A stretch of 64,000 nucleotides of DNA from Anaeramoeba flamelloides (Eukaryota; Metamonada; Anaeramoebidae): positions 6,200,001-6,264,000 of the forward strand of contig JANTQA010000033.1 of the NCBI GenBank assembly GCA_027625915.1, read 5' to 3'. A program made the translations under genes and the position numbers. Under the pieces are notes generated by a model. The model did no database searches, had not been told where the DNA came from, and was given only the letters and a program-made list of their open reading frames with translations. This document shows positions 23,705-37,600 of this stretch, piece by piece (positions within the stretch are counted from its first letter, which is position 1; each line of letters begins with the position of its first letter).

Positions 23705-24909
23705 CTATTTTAATTCGGTGATATATAAGCCACCCTTTACTTTTGATAAATTATACCATCTTCCTAATCGATGTTCACGGGCAACACAAGCAATAATACG
23801 TTTATGATCGGGTGTGATTGCTAAAGAATTGATAAACCCGGGAATGGGAATTTTTCCAATTTCTAATAAATGGTCATTTCGTTTTTGGATTTGCCAGATA
23901 CGAATGAACCCATCAAAGCTTCCAGTCATAATCAAATCACTAAAGGGGATTGTCATTATTGAACATATCCATTTGCCATCGTGGGCATCTTCGATAACTT
24001 GTATTGGTTTCTTTTTATTTGTGTTCCAAACCGATAAAGTTCCATCTTGCCCGCCGGCAATAATAATACTATCATTTAAATATTTTATACATTCAATTGG
24101 TTTGTCATGTACACCATCAAAAATTAAATGTGACTCAGATGCAATTTTCCACATTCGAAAAGTTTTGTCACTTCCTGAAGAAACTGGCCTTTCTGCAGAA
24201 AGACAATCAATCGCCATGCAATTATCTTCATGCCCAAAAAGTGTTTCCATAAAGCCCATTTCTTCGACATTCCAAATTTTAATTGTTCCATCAAATGAAC
24301 ATGAAAACAGTTCGAGGCTTTTAGTTCGAAAAGAGACACCGCTAACAGGTTTTCGATGCCCTTTTAATGCACCAATGCATTTTAAAGTTTCGGTATTCCA
24401 GATCGTTACAAGATTGTTCGAACACCCAGTTGCTAAATGTGTTCCTGACGAGGATATTGCAATGCATAAAATAGTATTTTTTTGATTATTAGCAAATTTT
24501 TCTTTTGTTAAATTTTTTAGATCCCCTATTATGATTAATATTATTTTCATTTATTTATAATGTTTTAATATATATATATGTATATGTATATGTAAATAAG
24601 GAGATATAAAAACATAAATATGAGAAATGATTTAGTCATGAAAATTTAAATCGTATGGTGTTTTCTGAAAGAGAAATAAAAGTTATTCAAGATAAATTTG
24701 AAATTAAATTCCTCGTTAACAAGTATTTACGAACAAAACAAATAAAAAAAAAAAATAGTAAACTCCATTTTAAAATCATTGGCCCATTAAAAATCAAATT
24801 TTGAAAATAAATATTTTTATAAATTGAAGTTATCTATTATAATAAAAAAATTACTATTTTAATATTCAGTTCTATACACTAGAAATATTTTTTTTCATCT
24901 AAAAATAAA

Positions 24910-24948
<39 letters not shown>

Positions 24949-27900
24949 GGACATTTATGATGAAATTGAGTTTATTATTCATTAATTTACAATTTGAGAA
25001 AATTAATTTATTTTCTTTAATAGGTATTAAAAGAATTCATAATTTTTTTTTTCTTTTTATGTAGTATTCATTATTTTTTCTTTGAAACTTTTTTTTTAAA
25101 AAAAAAAAAATAGCGATAATTCTTTGCAAAAATCTTGCTAAAAAAGTTTAATTCAGCTTTTTAAGTAGGTAAACTTCACACTTTTTAAAACTTTTGGCAT
25201 TCACTTTTTTGAAATATCTGTATTGAATAATATTCTTTTTTTTACTTTTAACTGCATTGAGACTAAATATTATGTTTATAGGTAATTGAATATATCATAA
25301 CAATTACAAAAAATACAGAAACGTGTTCTATTTTGTCTTATACAAAATACATTCCTAAAAGCAAAAACTTAAAAATATAGTAAATGAAGCGAAGAAAAAC
25401 ATTAAACCTGAAGAATAAATGATTCAAAAATATTTTTTTCTTAATTATTATTCAAATTCTTTTTTTTAAAAAAATTATTAAATGATTTATTATGTTCAAA
25501 GAGGCCTTTTTAAATCTTTATTTGAATCTATTCAATTTGTTTTAATGCATATTCAATTTGTAACAATATCACAAGTTTAAATTGAGATGTCGTAAAAAAT
25601 AATGTTTTTTTTTGATAAAAAATAGACTTTTAGATCTTTCTTAATTCACAATTGTGATTGAAAATTATATGTTCTATTTTTGAATTCTTTAATAAATTAT
25701 ATTGAAAATCTTGGTCCAAAAACAAAAATTATAATTTTCAAAAAAATTTATTAATCAATTCGAAAATCATTCATTTGACAAAGATTAGTAATCAATTAAT
25801 TCCGAATTTTTAAAATAATGAGAAAAAAATAATGCCATTAAATATCAAAGATTCTTTGTTTTATTTCTCTTCTTGGTCAATAGTTTGTTTTATCATTTAA
25901 ATAATTTTTAGCAATTTTCAACAATATAAATAAAAAATTTAGAGATAATACTTCATAAAAGTTTTCGATCAGCCAAATTATCATTTATAAACTGTAGTAA
26001 TTAATAAATAATTAAGATGTAAACTATATTTTAAAAAGTGTTGTCTTGATTGAAATAATAAATTGTAAAAACAATTTTTTCTCCAGTGTTTAATAACAAC
26101 CACTTATTAAATCTTATTAATAATTCACTTTTTAAGTCATTATGAATGACATATAAAAACCCTGATATTTTAAAAATTAAAAAAAATAAAATCAAAAATC
26201 TTAAAAAAAAGTGTGTCACAATTTTAGAAAAGAGAATTAATTATTTTTTTATTACTGAACTTTCACTGAAAAAAAGGTTAAAAAGAAGATTTTTTGACAA
26301 TAATAAATCTGAATTTTAAAAGGCATTACATGGTCTCAATTTTCTTAATGTGTATTGTTTTATTTTCTAAGATCTTTTTTTTTTTTTTTCAACTCGATCT
26401 TTGGGATCTTCGAAAGAAAAAGAAAAAAAAAAAGAAAAAGAAAACAAACAGAAAAAAAGAAAATGACAAAATTAGGAAAAATGTTTTTTGTAAAAGCTAA
26501 ACAAAAAATTTGACTAAATGAGAAAAATTGATTTTTAACAAAAAATTGAATAAATGATTCTGTTCTCACAATTGAAAGTTTATTTTGAGAAGAATATAGG
26601 AACAAAACTCGACAAAACTACTTATGACAACATTATAAAGTGAGTTGAAATTTTTGAAAAATAGTTTATAAACAAGATAATCAATTTGGTTTCCATCAAT
26701 AAAAATTATTAGAACTTTATGTTTGTTTTGCTTTTTTTATTAAATTAATAATTTATAATGGCCCTTTTCAAATTTAGGTGTAACACCAATATCTTCAAAA
26801 AAAAAAAATATCAATTTTTATTCATCTGATCATGACACAACAAATAATAATCAATAAACCAATCGATGAATTATTTTTTTCAATTTAGTATTTTTTTTTC
26901 TAAAAAATCGAACTTTGTGCTCTTGAGTTTTTTTTTTAATAGAATTCGACCTTCAAAAAAATTTGATTTATTGATCATTCAAATCAGTTTTGTTGTTAAT
27001 TAGTTACCATTCAATTAAGGCTTGATGATAAATCTCTCAATAACTCTAATTTACAAATGCAAATCAAAAAATGAAAACCCTTTCGATAATTACGATTATT
27101 TAAACTTGTAAAAAGGAAAAACTGAATGATCTCCAAGTCAATCCATTTTTCTTTATTGAAAATTCATCTTTATTTTTTTAACATTAATTTTCAATATGAG
27201 TCTTAAAAATTCTTTCAGGATGTGAAATTCATCTAATTTCTGTGATTTATGTAAATTTTACTTCAACAAATTCAATTTTCACAATTAAAAAATAATTTCT
27301 AGCAATAAAAGATAGTATGAAGTTGTTGAAAACTTTTTTTTAGAAAAGAAAAATTTCATATTCTTGGTTTTTGATTTGTTTCTTTTTAAATTATTGATAT
27401 TTTATTTAGACGATTACTGTATTAACAATTTTTGAAACGAGCCAATTAAATTTAGGAAGAATAAAATTATTTCTATTTGTGTTATCTAAAAATATTTGAG
27501 ATCGAATCAATTTACAGAGTCAAAAATTTACTAATATTGTTCTTTTCCAATTAATAAATGAAAAATTTTATTTCAAGTACCAAATATTTTTATTAATTCT
27601 TTGAGTAGAAACCGAAGCATCTTAAAAAAAACAATTGTAAATTATTTCAAGTTTCTTCAATATTAAACTACCTTTGAGTTGAAAAAACCCAAAGATCTTT
27701 ACAAAATCAATTAGAAGTGATATTTTAAAAGTATTAATTAAAATTCATTATTGAACTTTTGAGATAAAATGTTAATAATGAGGGCTATTTGATTTTTAGA
27801 GTATGTTTTGAAATATTTTACACATATTATTAATAGTAAAAAATGCAAGATCTTCAAAAAACCAAGTGAAAAGTTACATTTTTAGAGATTAAATAAACAT

Positions 27901-29176
27901 CACCCTTATTGAACCTTGAGATATAGTATTTGAATTTTTACCTTTTCGTTTGATAGCCTTTTAAAGACAACTACATTTCAAAATTATAACAAGTTTTTCA
28001 CTACAAATTTCTTTGGAAACTTTTAAAAAAGTTGAATTGTTTATTCTTTTCATTATCTTTCGAAAGTTTTAGTTTCTCAAAAAAAAAAAAAAATGATTAT
28101 TTATTTAAAAGCCCAATTGTTTTTGTGGTTAAAGAGGTTGTTAAATGAATACGTTTCTTGTTTTTTTTGAGATAAATCTTCAGAAACAAAAAAAAATCGG
28201 ACCGATTAAAATTAGATTTCCAAAAAAACAAAACAGTAAAATTATTCTTTTTTGGAGAAACGTAATAACAAAAAATGTTGTTTTTCAACAATATGTTTTT
28301 GATTCTATTTTGAGTGGTTCTTAAAAAAATAAAAAAATTTTTGAAAAAAGTGAATTACGTGATGCAATTTTTGTTTTTTTGAAAAAAAAAAAAAAAAAAT
28401 TAAAAGAAAAAGAAAAAGAAATAGAAATAGTTTTATGAAAGAGAATTTCTTTGTAGAAAGAACAGTTATCACTACGCACTGTTATGTTCATACTTGTATT
28501 TTTTTTGTTGTTAGTGGCGAAACAAAGGTCTTGAATAAAAACAAAAAAATATGCGTTAAAAGGTAGATAAACAAACAAAAAAAAAAAAAGTAACAAATGT
28601 CTTACATTTGTAAATTAAACCATTTTTTGAAGCGGTGTAAGCAAATTTTCCATTTTTGTCCATCACCATACATGTAAACGGTAAAGATCTATTTCTTTTA
28701 ATAGTAATTTTAGGAGATTTTAGATCAGACTCTGAAATCTTTTTTGCAATTTGATCCATTCGAAACCCTTTTTTTGGGATTAGTTTCTCTCTTAATTTTT
28801 GATCATATAATTTGATTTGATCTTCATCAAAAAATGATTGTGTGTTCTCATCAATTAGCCCTTGTGAAATGACCGATTTGAGTATATCTTTAGATATTCT
28901 CAACCTTTTTTGCTGTGGTGTTTCCTTTATTTTTTCTTCTTCTTCTTCAGCTTCTTGTTCGATTGCCTTTTGTTTTTTTATTTGTTTTTTTTGGTGTGAT
29001 TTGTTGACATTTGACATCAGATCTTCTTCCTGTGAACTGGAATTCGAACTTGAGCTTATGATTTCTTCATCATTTCGTTTGGTATTGTTAAAACGTCTCT
29101 TTTTATAATTAGTTTTTCGATCAAATTTTGATCTTTTTGCTTTATTAAATACTAAAAAAGGATCATTGATACTCAT
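23705..29176 (-). CDS. RRP9: RRP9 / U3-55K, WD40 protein of the U3 snoRNP
   Basis: Two exons on the minus strand (29176-28606 and 24525-23705) join to 463 residues, against about 475 in human RRP9. The splice restores GLIYK-WDLKN, matching the family's first WD repeat. The N-terminal third is Lys/Arg/Glu-rich with poly-Ser and poly-Glu tracts and the family motif ETPQQKRLRISKDIL. The rest is a WD40 propeller with blades ending IWNTET, IKIWNV, FRMWKI, LSVWNT and IRIWQI. The C-terminal signature GFINSLAI followed by EHRLGRWYNL is diagnostic of RRP9. The protein binds the U3 snoRNA B/C motif with 15.5K and acts in 18S rRNA processing in the nucleolus. The intron (28605-24526, 4080 bp) contains an inverted family J repeat and long A-tracts, one of about 40 bases near 24910-24945. 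Confidence 0.93.
26210..26664 (-). mobile_element. Family J repeat, inverted copy in RRP9 intron
   Basis: In reverse orientation this matches 7949-8335. Shared parts are the terminus AAGTGAGTTGAAATTTTTGA at 26638 and the block with TTACTGAACTTTCACT near 26255. The far end, AGTGTGTCACAATTTT near 26210, corresponds to the GACTCAC terminus. Several internal differences indicate age. Confidence 0.6.
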
Positions 29177-30772
29177 TTGTTTTGAATGTGCTTCTTGTTT
29201 TATTTGTAAAAATAAAAAAAATGAAAACTATTACATTGTTAAATTGATTTCAATAAATTACATTTTATCAGTACACTTCAGTTTAGTAAGCTTAGACAAG
29301 TGAAAGTGATTTTGGTTTTCTAAATTTTGTTTTTTTACATTTACTTTTTAATTTAAGTAACAAGTAAACTCAAAAAACTTGTGATAAATTTAATAGTCAA
29401 TTCAAAAAATCTTACTGCCAAATAAAATTGAAAAAAGAAAAAAAGTTATTTCTGTAAGAAAACCAGACTTATTTTTGGAGCTTATTTTCGAAAATGAATT
29501 TCTATTTGTTACAAAATAAATTCTTCAATATTTTCATTCAACTTTCCAAAAAAATATTTTGAGATCTAAGGAACATTTCAATTTTTATAATTCCATTAAG
29601 TCAGCTTATATTATTAATTTCTGTCTTTTAGAATTGAGGAATTTGGTGGTTTGTTTTAATTCTTGAGAGGTTTTTTTTTTGGAGGGTTGAATGATAATTT
29701 TGATCTTTTTATTTTACAATTAAGAGTATTTTTTTTATTAGTGTTAGTCCTATTTTTAAATTTTTTGAATAGTTCAAAATTTCAAAATATTCGAATCTGA
29801 ATTAAATTATTTAAAAACAATATTTTTTGTTGAAGAAGAAAGAAATCTTATTATCTGTGGAGGAAGTAAACAAAAATAAAACTTTAAATATCAAATAATA
29901 AAGTCTTGAAATAACTCTATCTAAAAAATCTATTTAATTTCAAAAAAAAAAATACAATAGTTATACTTAAACTTGAAAAAATCTAATTTATTTGTTCAAT
30001 TAACAGCCCGAATTATTTTTTTCTTTTTGTTTGGATTAAAAAAATTGAGAAAAACCACCAAACCATTTACATTATAAATTCTCCCTATAAATAGTTTTTT
30101 AAAACCTGGAAAATTCAACTTCTAACCTAAAGAAATACTTTTGAAAATTTGATTATCATTCAATCTAAAAAACAAAATATCAATAAAATGTTAGATCATT
30201 AAGTTTAAAGTTTTTTCTTTTGCATTGTTAAAAAAAAGTAAAAATCAATAAAAATACGATTTCACCTATCAAAAAATTAAAGTCAACCTGGGTACTTTGA
30301 AGACTTCTTATCGTCGAAAAGTAAATTATTGTAATCAGAAAAAAAGCAAAAAAAATGCAAAACCCTTTTTGAATATTTATTTTACAAGTTTTTCAATTCT
30401 TGAAGAAACCTTACTGATCACCAAAATAGATTGAATAGATAAAATTTAAACACCACTCTTACGAAAACTAATTCAAAATCTGATCTTTGAACTGAATTCT
30501 GAATTTTAGTTTTTGTATTTAATCTTTTCAAACGTGTTATATTAAAAAAATTTAAATATTTTAACACGTTTGAAAAAAAAAAATCACTTTTATTTTATTT
30601 TTCATTTTAAAGCGAAAAAAATCAATATTCAAATCATTTTTATTTTAATCTCTTTCGTTTTAGTTTTCAATATACTTGAAAATAAACCAATAATCTTTAT
30701 ACAACCTTCTATTTAGTATTTGACAAAATAATCAAATAATAATAAATATACCTTTATAAAAATTACCAATCG
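29177..30772. other. Divergent intergenic region (RRP9 / EF-2)
   Basis: About 1.6 kb between divergent start codons, so both promoters should lie here. An inverted pair with CAAACGTGTTA near 30530 and AACACGTTTG near 30561 forms a short hairpin roughly 0.2 kb upstream of EF-2. Nothing else was recognised. Confidence 0.4.
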
Positions 30773-33700
30773 ATGAGCAAATATAGTCTTGAACAAATAT
30801 TAGAACTTATGAACCACCCTCTGAACATCAGAAATATCTCTGTGATTGCGCACGTAGACCACGGTAAAACTACCCTTACAGATTCATTGGTCTCCAAAGC
30901 AGGGATCATTTCTTCCAAATTGGCTGGTGAAAAAAGAGTGATGGACACAAGAAAAGATGAACAGTTAAGATGTATAACAATCAAGTCAACCGCAATTTCC
31001 TTATTTTATGAATTAGACGAACAGTCACTACCTCAAGAAAGTGACGGAAATTCTTTTTTAATTAATTTAATAGATTCACCGGGTCATGTTGATTTTTCTT
31101 CCGAAGTTACAGCCGCACTTCGAATTTCTGATGGTGCTTTGGTTGTTGTTGACTGTGTTTCAGGTTTGTAGATCTTCTTTCACTTTTACATTTTCTTTTC
31201 ATTATTTTCTTGTTATTTACGTTCTCATCTCAAAAGATTCCTTTTTCAAATCGGAAGAAAAAATCGAAAAAAATGAAAAAAACAAAAACAATTTTCATTT
31301 TTTAACTTTTTGTTTTACTAGATTTTTCTCGTTTTTAGAAACAAAATAGAGTAGTTTCGTAAAAGTATAATTGGTTTGTGTAAAAGAAACAGTGGTTGCG
31401 TAATAAAAAATTAATATTGTGTAATATATATTCTATTGCGAAATAAAAATAATTTACACAATTGATTGTTTTATTCACAATCATTCGATAAACTGAACAA
31501 TTCAGACAATTATTGAGCAATTAATAAAAATATTTGTTTAATAGAAAGAACATATTTCAAAAAATTGTACTTATTCCCCATAAATTCAATTTTATTCAAG
31601 ATTTTATTTTTAAATTTAAGATTTATTAATAATTTTTAGTTAAACAAAAATTTTTTTTCTTTTATAAGTTCTCAATTTTATTGGATTATTTGCCAATTTT
31701 TTCTTTTTTTGAATTTTACTGCAAATCAAAACTTTTAATAATAAAGGAGCTAAAGGATAAGATAACCTTTCATTTGCTTTATTCTTCGTAATAAAAATTT
31801 TTTAAATTTATTAAAAATATATTTTACTAAAATCATTTTTTTATAAAACATTAATTTATGTTTTGGGTGTTTTTTTTTTTTTTTGTTATTTTGTTGTTTA
31901 ACTTTTTTATTTTAGTATTTTGTAACTATTCCAAAAAATTTAATAATTAGTTATAATTGAAAAATAAATAAATCTTATATGAGAGATATAAATTTAATAT
32001 CTATTGGATATTATTTTATCAATGAAAAATTAAAATTTGGAATATTTATCAAAAAATTTTTTATTTGAAATGTTAAACATTTTAGAGTACATAATAGTAA
32101 ATTTTTATTTTTTGAATTTTTTAAAATGATTCTTTTATGATCAATTTTTCGATATTTGTTATTTTACAAAACAAGTTCTTTTTATAAATATATTTTTCTA
32201 TTGTTTACAATAGTTTCAATCCTTTTTGCTTACATAACATATTATTGTTTAAAATATTACAAATTGGGGAATAGATATTATTGCCTAAAAATATTTTTTT
32301 TTAAGCAATACATATTTTAAATTAAGCAATTGTTTGTATTTTTAAACAATGTTTGTTATAAATTACACAACTACTCTAATATTCTTTAAAAATATAAACC
32401 AAAATCTAAAAAAAACATTCTTATTCTCTATTTTTTTCAAATCTTTTTTAAATTTGATCCAAATCCATACACCCAATAAAAAAAAATTAAACAACAATAA
32501 TTAAAATGACAAATTAATCTTGACACAAAAAAGGAGCCTTTGTTCAAACTGAAACTGTATTAAACCAAGCCCTATCTGAAAGGGTGAAGCCTGTGTTGAT
32601 GATCAATAAAGTTGATCGAGCAATCTTGGAATTACAATTAGAACCAGAGGAAATCTATCAGCAATTTGTCAAAGTCATTGAATCGATTAATGTCATCATC
32701 TCAAGCTATGAAGACAAGTATTTGGGTGACCTTGCAATTGACGCAATTAAAGGCAATGTTGCCTTTGGAGCAGGCAAACAGGGATGGACTTTCACCTTAA
32801 ATCAATTTGCAGAAATGTATGCTAAGAAATGGAAGATGCCCAAGGAAAAGATCTTGAGGAGGCTTTGGGGGGACAACTTTTGGGATCCAAAGCGAAAGAA
32901 ATGGGTGAAAACAAAAAAAGACAAAGAAGGAAATGTTTTGGAAAGGGGCTTTTGCAAATTGATCATGGGGCCAATTTACCAATTATTTAAGATCGTGAAC
33001 CAAAAAACAAAAGACGAAAAGGCTCTTAACAAGTTACTCGGCAGCATTGGAGTTAAACTGACGAACGAAGAAAGGGAAGAAGAATCAAAGGAACTGTTGG
33101 TCACGATCATGAAGAAATTCTTGCCTGCAGCTGACGCCTTAATTGAGATGATCATTTACCACTTACCGTCACCAAAAGTTGCACAAAAGTATCGAGTACA
33201 AAATTTATATGAGGGCGATCAAAACGATGAGTGTGCGCAAGCGATCGCAAACTGTGATCCAGAGGGGCCGCTGATGATGTATGTTAGTAAGATGATCCCA
33301 ACCAAAAAGAAGGGAAGATTCTATGCCTTTGGAAGAGTCTTTTCAGGAACAATCAAAAGTGGGCAAAAGGTCACTATCTTGGGTCAAAACTATCGCCCAG
33401 AATTCCCCAAGAAAGATCGCTTTATAACAAAGATCCAAAATACTGTTTTGATGATGGGAAACAAAATCGAACCGATCTCGAACTGTTGCTGTGGGAACAT
33501 GATCGGGCTTGTTGGTGTTGACAATTATTTGGTCAAAACAGGAACGATAACAACCCACGAAAGGGCCTTCCCATTTAAGCAAATGAGCTTCACAATTTCC
33601 CCGGTGGTAAGAATCGCCATCAAGCCCAAGAAAATCCAAAACCTGCCCAAGTTAATTGAAGGGATGCAAAAATTGGAAAAGGCAGACTCATGTGTGAAAT

Positions 33701-34680
33701 GCTTAATTGATGAAAAATCTGGTGAATACATCATCGCAGGTGCAGGCGAACTGCATTTAGAAATATGCCTAAAGGATTTGAAAGAAGACTATTGCAAAGG
33801 GATCGAAATAATTAGCTCCGAGCCCGTCGTTTCCTTTTCAGAAACCGTCACTCAGGAATCCTCCCAAACTTGTCTTGCAAAATCCGCAAATAACCACAAC
33901 AGACTATTTGTGAAGGCATACCCTCTTGAAGAAGACCTCTGTAATACAATCAATAAAGTCAACACAGAACAAAAAATCTTTTCAACTAATAATTTCCTGA
34001 ACACTTTGACCACAAAATATAAATGGGATAAAAAATTTGTTAAAAAAATTTGGGCATTTGGTCCAGAACAAACAGGCCCTAACTTGTTAATAGATACAAC
34101 AAAGGGAATCCAATATTTGAATGAAATTAAATCAGCTTGTTCCGCTGGTTTCCAGTCTTTCACAAGCTTGGGTGTGCTTTGTAACGAGCCAGTTAGAGGA
34201 GTGAAAGTTGAGATTAAAGATGTCAAATTGCATGCAGATTCAATACACAGAGGGGAAAACCAAATCATACCCATGGCCATTAGAAGCTTTTATGCCTCAG
34301 AATTGACCGCAAAGCCAAGGTTAATGGAACCGATCTTTTTATGTGAAATAAGCGTACCCAAATACATCTCTGGTCAAGTCTACAACCTGCTTAATAAAAA
34401 AAGAGGAATCGTGCTTTCCGAAACGCCCAAAGAAGGATCAAATTTGGTCATAATTAAAAGTGACCTCCCTATAATCGAATCATTCGGGTTCAATGCAGAT
34501 CTAAGAAGTGTCACACAAGGTAAAGCCTTTGAACAATGTGCCTTTGATCACTGGGAAATAGTAGAAGAAGATCCATTGAAGGACGGTACACGAGCTAACC
34601 AATGGATGAAGGAAACTAGAATAAGAAAAGGTTTAGATCCAGAACCTTTCCCGTTAGAGCACTACCACGACAAATTATAA
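30773..34680 (+). CDS. EEF2: Elongation factor 2 (translational GTPase)
   Basis: Two exons (30773-31163 and 32534-34680) join to 845 residues, against about 842-858 in typical eEF2. It catalyses ribosomal translocation in the cytosol. Residues 22-33 form the G1 loop ([10 protein letters not shown]), DSPGHVDF is G3 and MINKVDRA is G4. The domain order and C-terminal DKL match eEF2, as does [15 protein letters not shown] in domain III. The diphthamide loop keeps the modifiable histidine (H702 in IHRG), but the usual GGGQIIPTARR reads [11 protein letters not shown]. In switch I the family QERC/QERG reads QLRC (L65). These changes suggest a divergent paralog. Codon use in exon 2 is richer in G and C than in most other exons here, as expected for strong expression. 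The intron (1370 bp) carries a TA-flanked element. Confidence 0.93.
31349..32376. mobile_element. TA-flanked inverted-repeat element (family K) in EF-2 intron
   Basis: The left end GAGTAGTTTCGTAAAAGTAT and the right end, which reads inward GAGTAGTTGTGTAATTTATA, are inverted copies. Each is flanked by TA, consistent with a 1028 bp non-autonomous Tc1/mariner-type insertion. The interior repeats many short TTGTGTAA / TTGCGTAA / ATTGAGCAA-like words near both ends. It has no coding capacity. It occupies about three quarters of the EF-2 intron. Confidence 0.7.
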
Positions 34681-37600
34681 ATTATTACAAGCATCTCAGA
34701 AACATCACCAGTTCATTTTTTTTTTTTGATATCAAATTCTTTTACTGTTACTTTTAATTATTATTAAATAGTTACTCGTGTACATATTAAAAAAAAAACA
34801 TTTAAGATTTATATTGTACATAAAGAAAATATAAAAAGAACTTTTTAAATTATCAAATACTCTGAAATCATTCTCAATAATAAAAAATAGATTCCTCAAT
34901 ATTTTTAAAAATTAATTGTTTTTTTTTTATTTCTTTTATTGTTTTTTTTTTTTTTGAAAAAAAATGCTGTTTAATTTATCATTTTAAGATTTTTGGAGAT
35001 ATAAACTCTTTTTCAAACAAAAGGCCACACCTCTCAAATCATCAGTACCATCGAATTTGATTGTTAATAAGATAATTACAAGTTGGTTATTTTCATTTTA
35101 ATTATTAATTTTTCATTTTTTTTTATTTATGGATATTCAACGGTTGGAAAATCAAAAAAACAAAAGATAAGAAGAAACCAATTTGGAAATAATCTACCAG
35201 TGTGTAAATGGAAACAGTTTAAGTTTGATTTCGAATGAGCTAGATATAGAAATTAAGAAAGACCATTATTGGATTGATTCATGGAAAAAAGAAAAAAGAA
35301 AATAAAGAAAAAAGATTCGAACAAAATACCCAGACAAATAGTGGTTTTATCTGCAAACGAGACTTTCAAGAACTAAAGTTTGACGTGTCAAGAATTATCA
35401 ATAAAATGTAGACAACTTTTTCTCAATCCACGTTGTTCAAAGGTTTTTATTGATTATATAATTTTTTTTTCCCCATACAATTTACTAAACGAGATTTCTC
35501 ATTTCATATAAAAGGACACATCAATTTTTAAAATTTTTAATTTTAATTTTTATTGTTTTTATTTAATTAGTTTTAAAGATTAAGTTGAATTTTTTAGATT
35601 TTTATGCGTTTCTTATATTTTAGAATGATTCTACAATTAATATGATTCAATTGTGAATAATTCTTGAAATTTTTTGTGCCCTTTTATTTGAAAAAGAGTT
35701 TATTTCTTTCTCAAAATTATCGTTTTTTTTTGTGATTATTACGATTTTTTTAAAAATTAATTTCTGACAGAATAACTTTTTACTAAATCATTGATTTAGA
35801 TGGTCTCCAAAAAGATGATAATATTTATAGGAAATTCCTTTTGATTGTTAAAAATGATTTAATAATCAGATGTGATTTTTTAAAAAAATTGTATTAATTT
35901 AAAAGAAAAGTTTTTTTCTGTAAAAGTGGTCCAATTTTTTTTCAAATATCAATTATTTTTAAGAATTGACCAGTGAAGAATAAAGAAGATTAATAGAATA
36001 AAATACATTTAAAAATATAGTTGGTACCCTTATGAAGTAAAACTAATCAATCCATGAATTTGTTGAAAATTTAAAAACTTGAATTCTTTGGATTACTATT
36101 AGAAAAAAAATGGTTCTTGTTTATCTTGAATTAAAGATCAAATAAAATATCCAAAAGAAATAAAAGTGATTTCTCTACCATATTTTACAGTGTTTTAATA
36201 ACATTAAAATAGCACCTTTTGACGAAGTGATATCGATCTTACAAAAAATAATTGAAAAATTCAAAAAGTTTTACAAAAAATCGAGAAAAAGCAAGAATAG
36301 GAAAAAATTATTTCCCTTTTGAAAATTTTCAAAATATAATTTTTACTTCAATACATTCAAACTCTTTAAAAAAATGTAATTTACTCAACGTAACACGGAC
36401 CACTTTGACTGGAAAATGGTTTTTTTTCCAAAACTTTTATTTGTCAAGTTGTTTCTCTATAATTAAACTTGATTTTGTAAAAAATTGAAATAAATTCGTT
36501 TCCCAGTTTGAATTTCTGATTTTTTCAAAATAGTATATTCATTTTTTTGTTTTTTTAGAAATCCATTTGTAATAATTTTGATTGTATATATCATAATTAA
36601 TTGATAAATATTTTATTTAAAAAGATTGAATAAAAAAAATTGATTGTATTTACTTTAATGAAAAAGTATTTGAATGTCCTTATTTAAAAATTAAAATTAT
36701 TTTAGATTTAAATGAAATTATTATATATTATACTTTTATCTGTTTTATACATGCCACAAATATTAAATTTTGGTTTATATTTGAAATTGAAATTGGTTAA
36801 CTTTTTATTTGCTATATATAACTTATTGAATTAGTTATTTTTGCTTTTAAATCTTTGATTCTCATGCTTTATGGTACAAAATCATCTCCAATAATATGTT
36901 TTTTTTTCAGATAGATAAAATTCAATTAAGGTCTTATTTATGATTATATTCTCGGTAAAGAAAAGGGTTATTTGTTACTAATCCTAACAATATTTTCACT
37001 GGGTTCAAATTCTTCTTCATTTCAAATAACTGTATTTCAACAAGTAGAAGGTATTTCCAAAAAGGTTTTGCATTTTTTTTTATATTTCTGAAAAAATATG
37101 CTTTGTTAGTGAAGGTATTTATATTTTTAGAAGGTCAGATTAAGTTTAATATTATTACTGGTTGAATCAATATCTTAATATAAAGAAATTTGTCTAATTT
37201 TCAGTCAAATTTAGTTTAGAGCATTATTTAAACTTATATCTTGAAAAAATCATCATTCTCTAGAATTAAAAATTTTATCGTATTTACAAATGAAGCTATT
37301 TCCAATAAAGGAGGGCAAATTTATTTGAAAATATATCTTTTAAAATCAAACTTCAAAAAAGTATTTTGACATCCAAAATAATTGACTACTATTTTTCGAT
37401 TCTTTATCATAATTCAATTAGTTCCTTTGTACTGTATTAGATAAATAAAAGATATTAAAATTTCTGATCTTAATTTTATCTAATATTTTTTAGGTGCGAA
37501 AATGGGTGTTGGTTATTGTCTTTTTGATTGAAAAAACCTTTTTCATAACTTTTTTAATCACAAGAAATTTTCAAATATAATTTAATACATATAACTGCAT

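Noticed and set aside
24905-24946. A roughly 40-base A-run as the poly-A tail of a retroposed element.
   Set aside because: No target duplication or element body was found next to it, and A-runs of 15-30 bases are common across the window.
30971-30973. Cys67 in EF-2 switch I taken as an unusual substitution.
   Set aside because: Animal eEF2 also has Cys at this position ([10 protein letters not shown]). Only the preceding Glu-to-Leu is unusual.
35312-35322. A GATTCGAAC word that matches the complement of a tRNA B box.
   Set aside because: Flanking bases do not form a T stem and no D-arm is found at the right distance.
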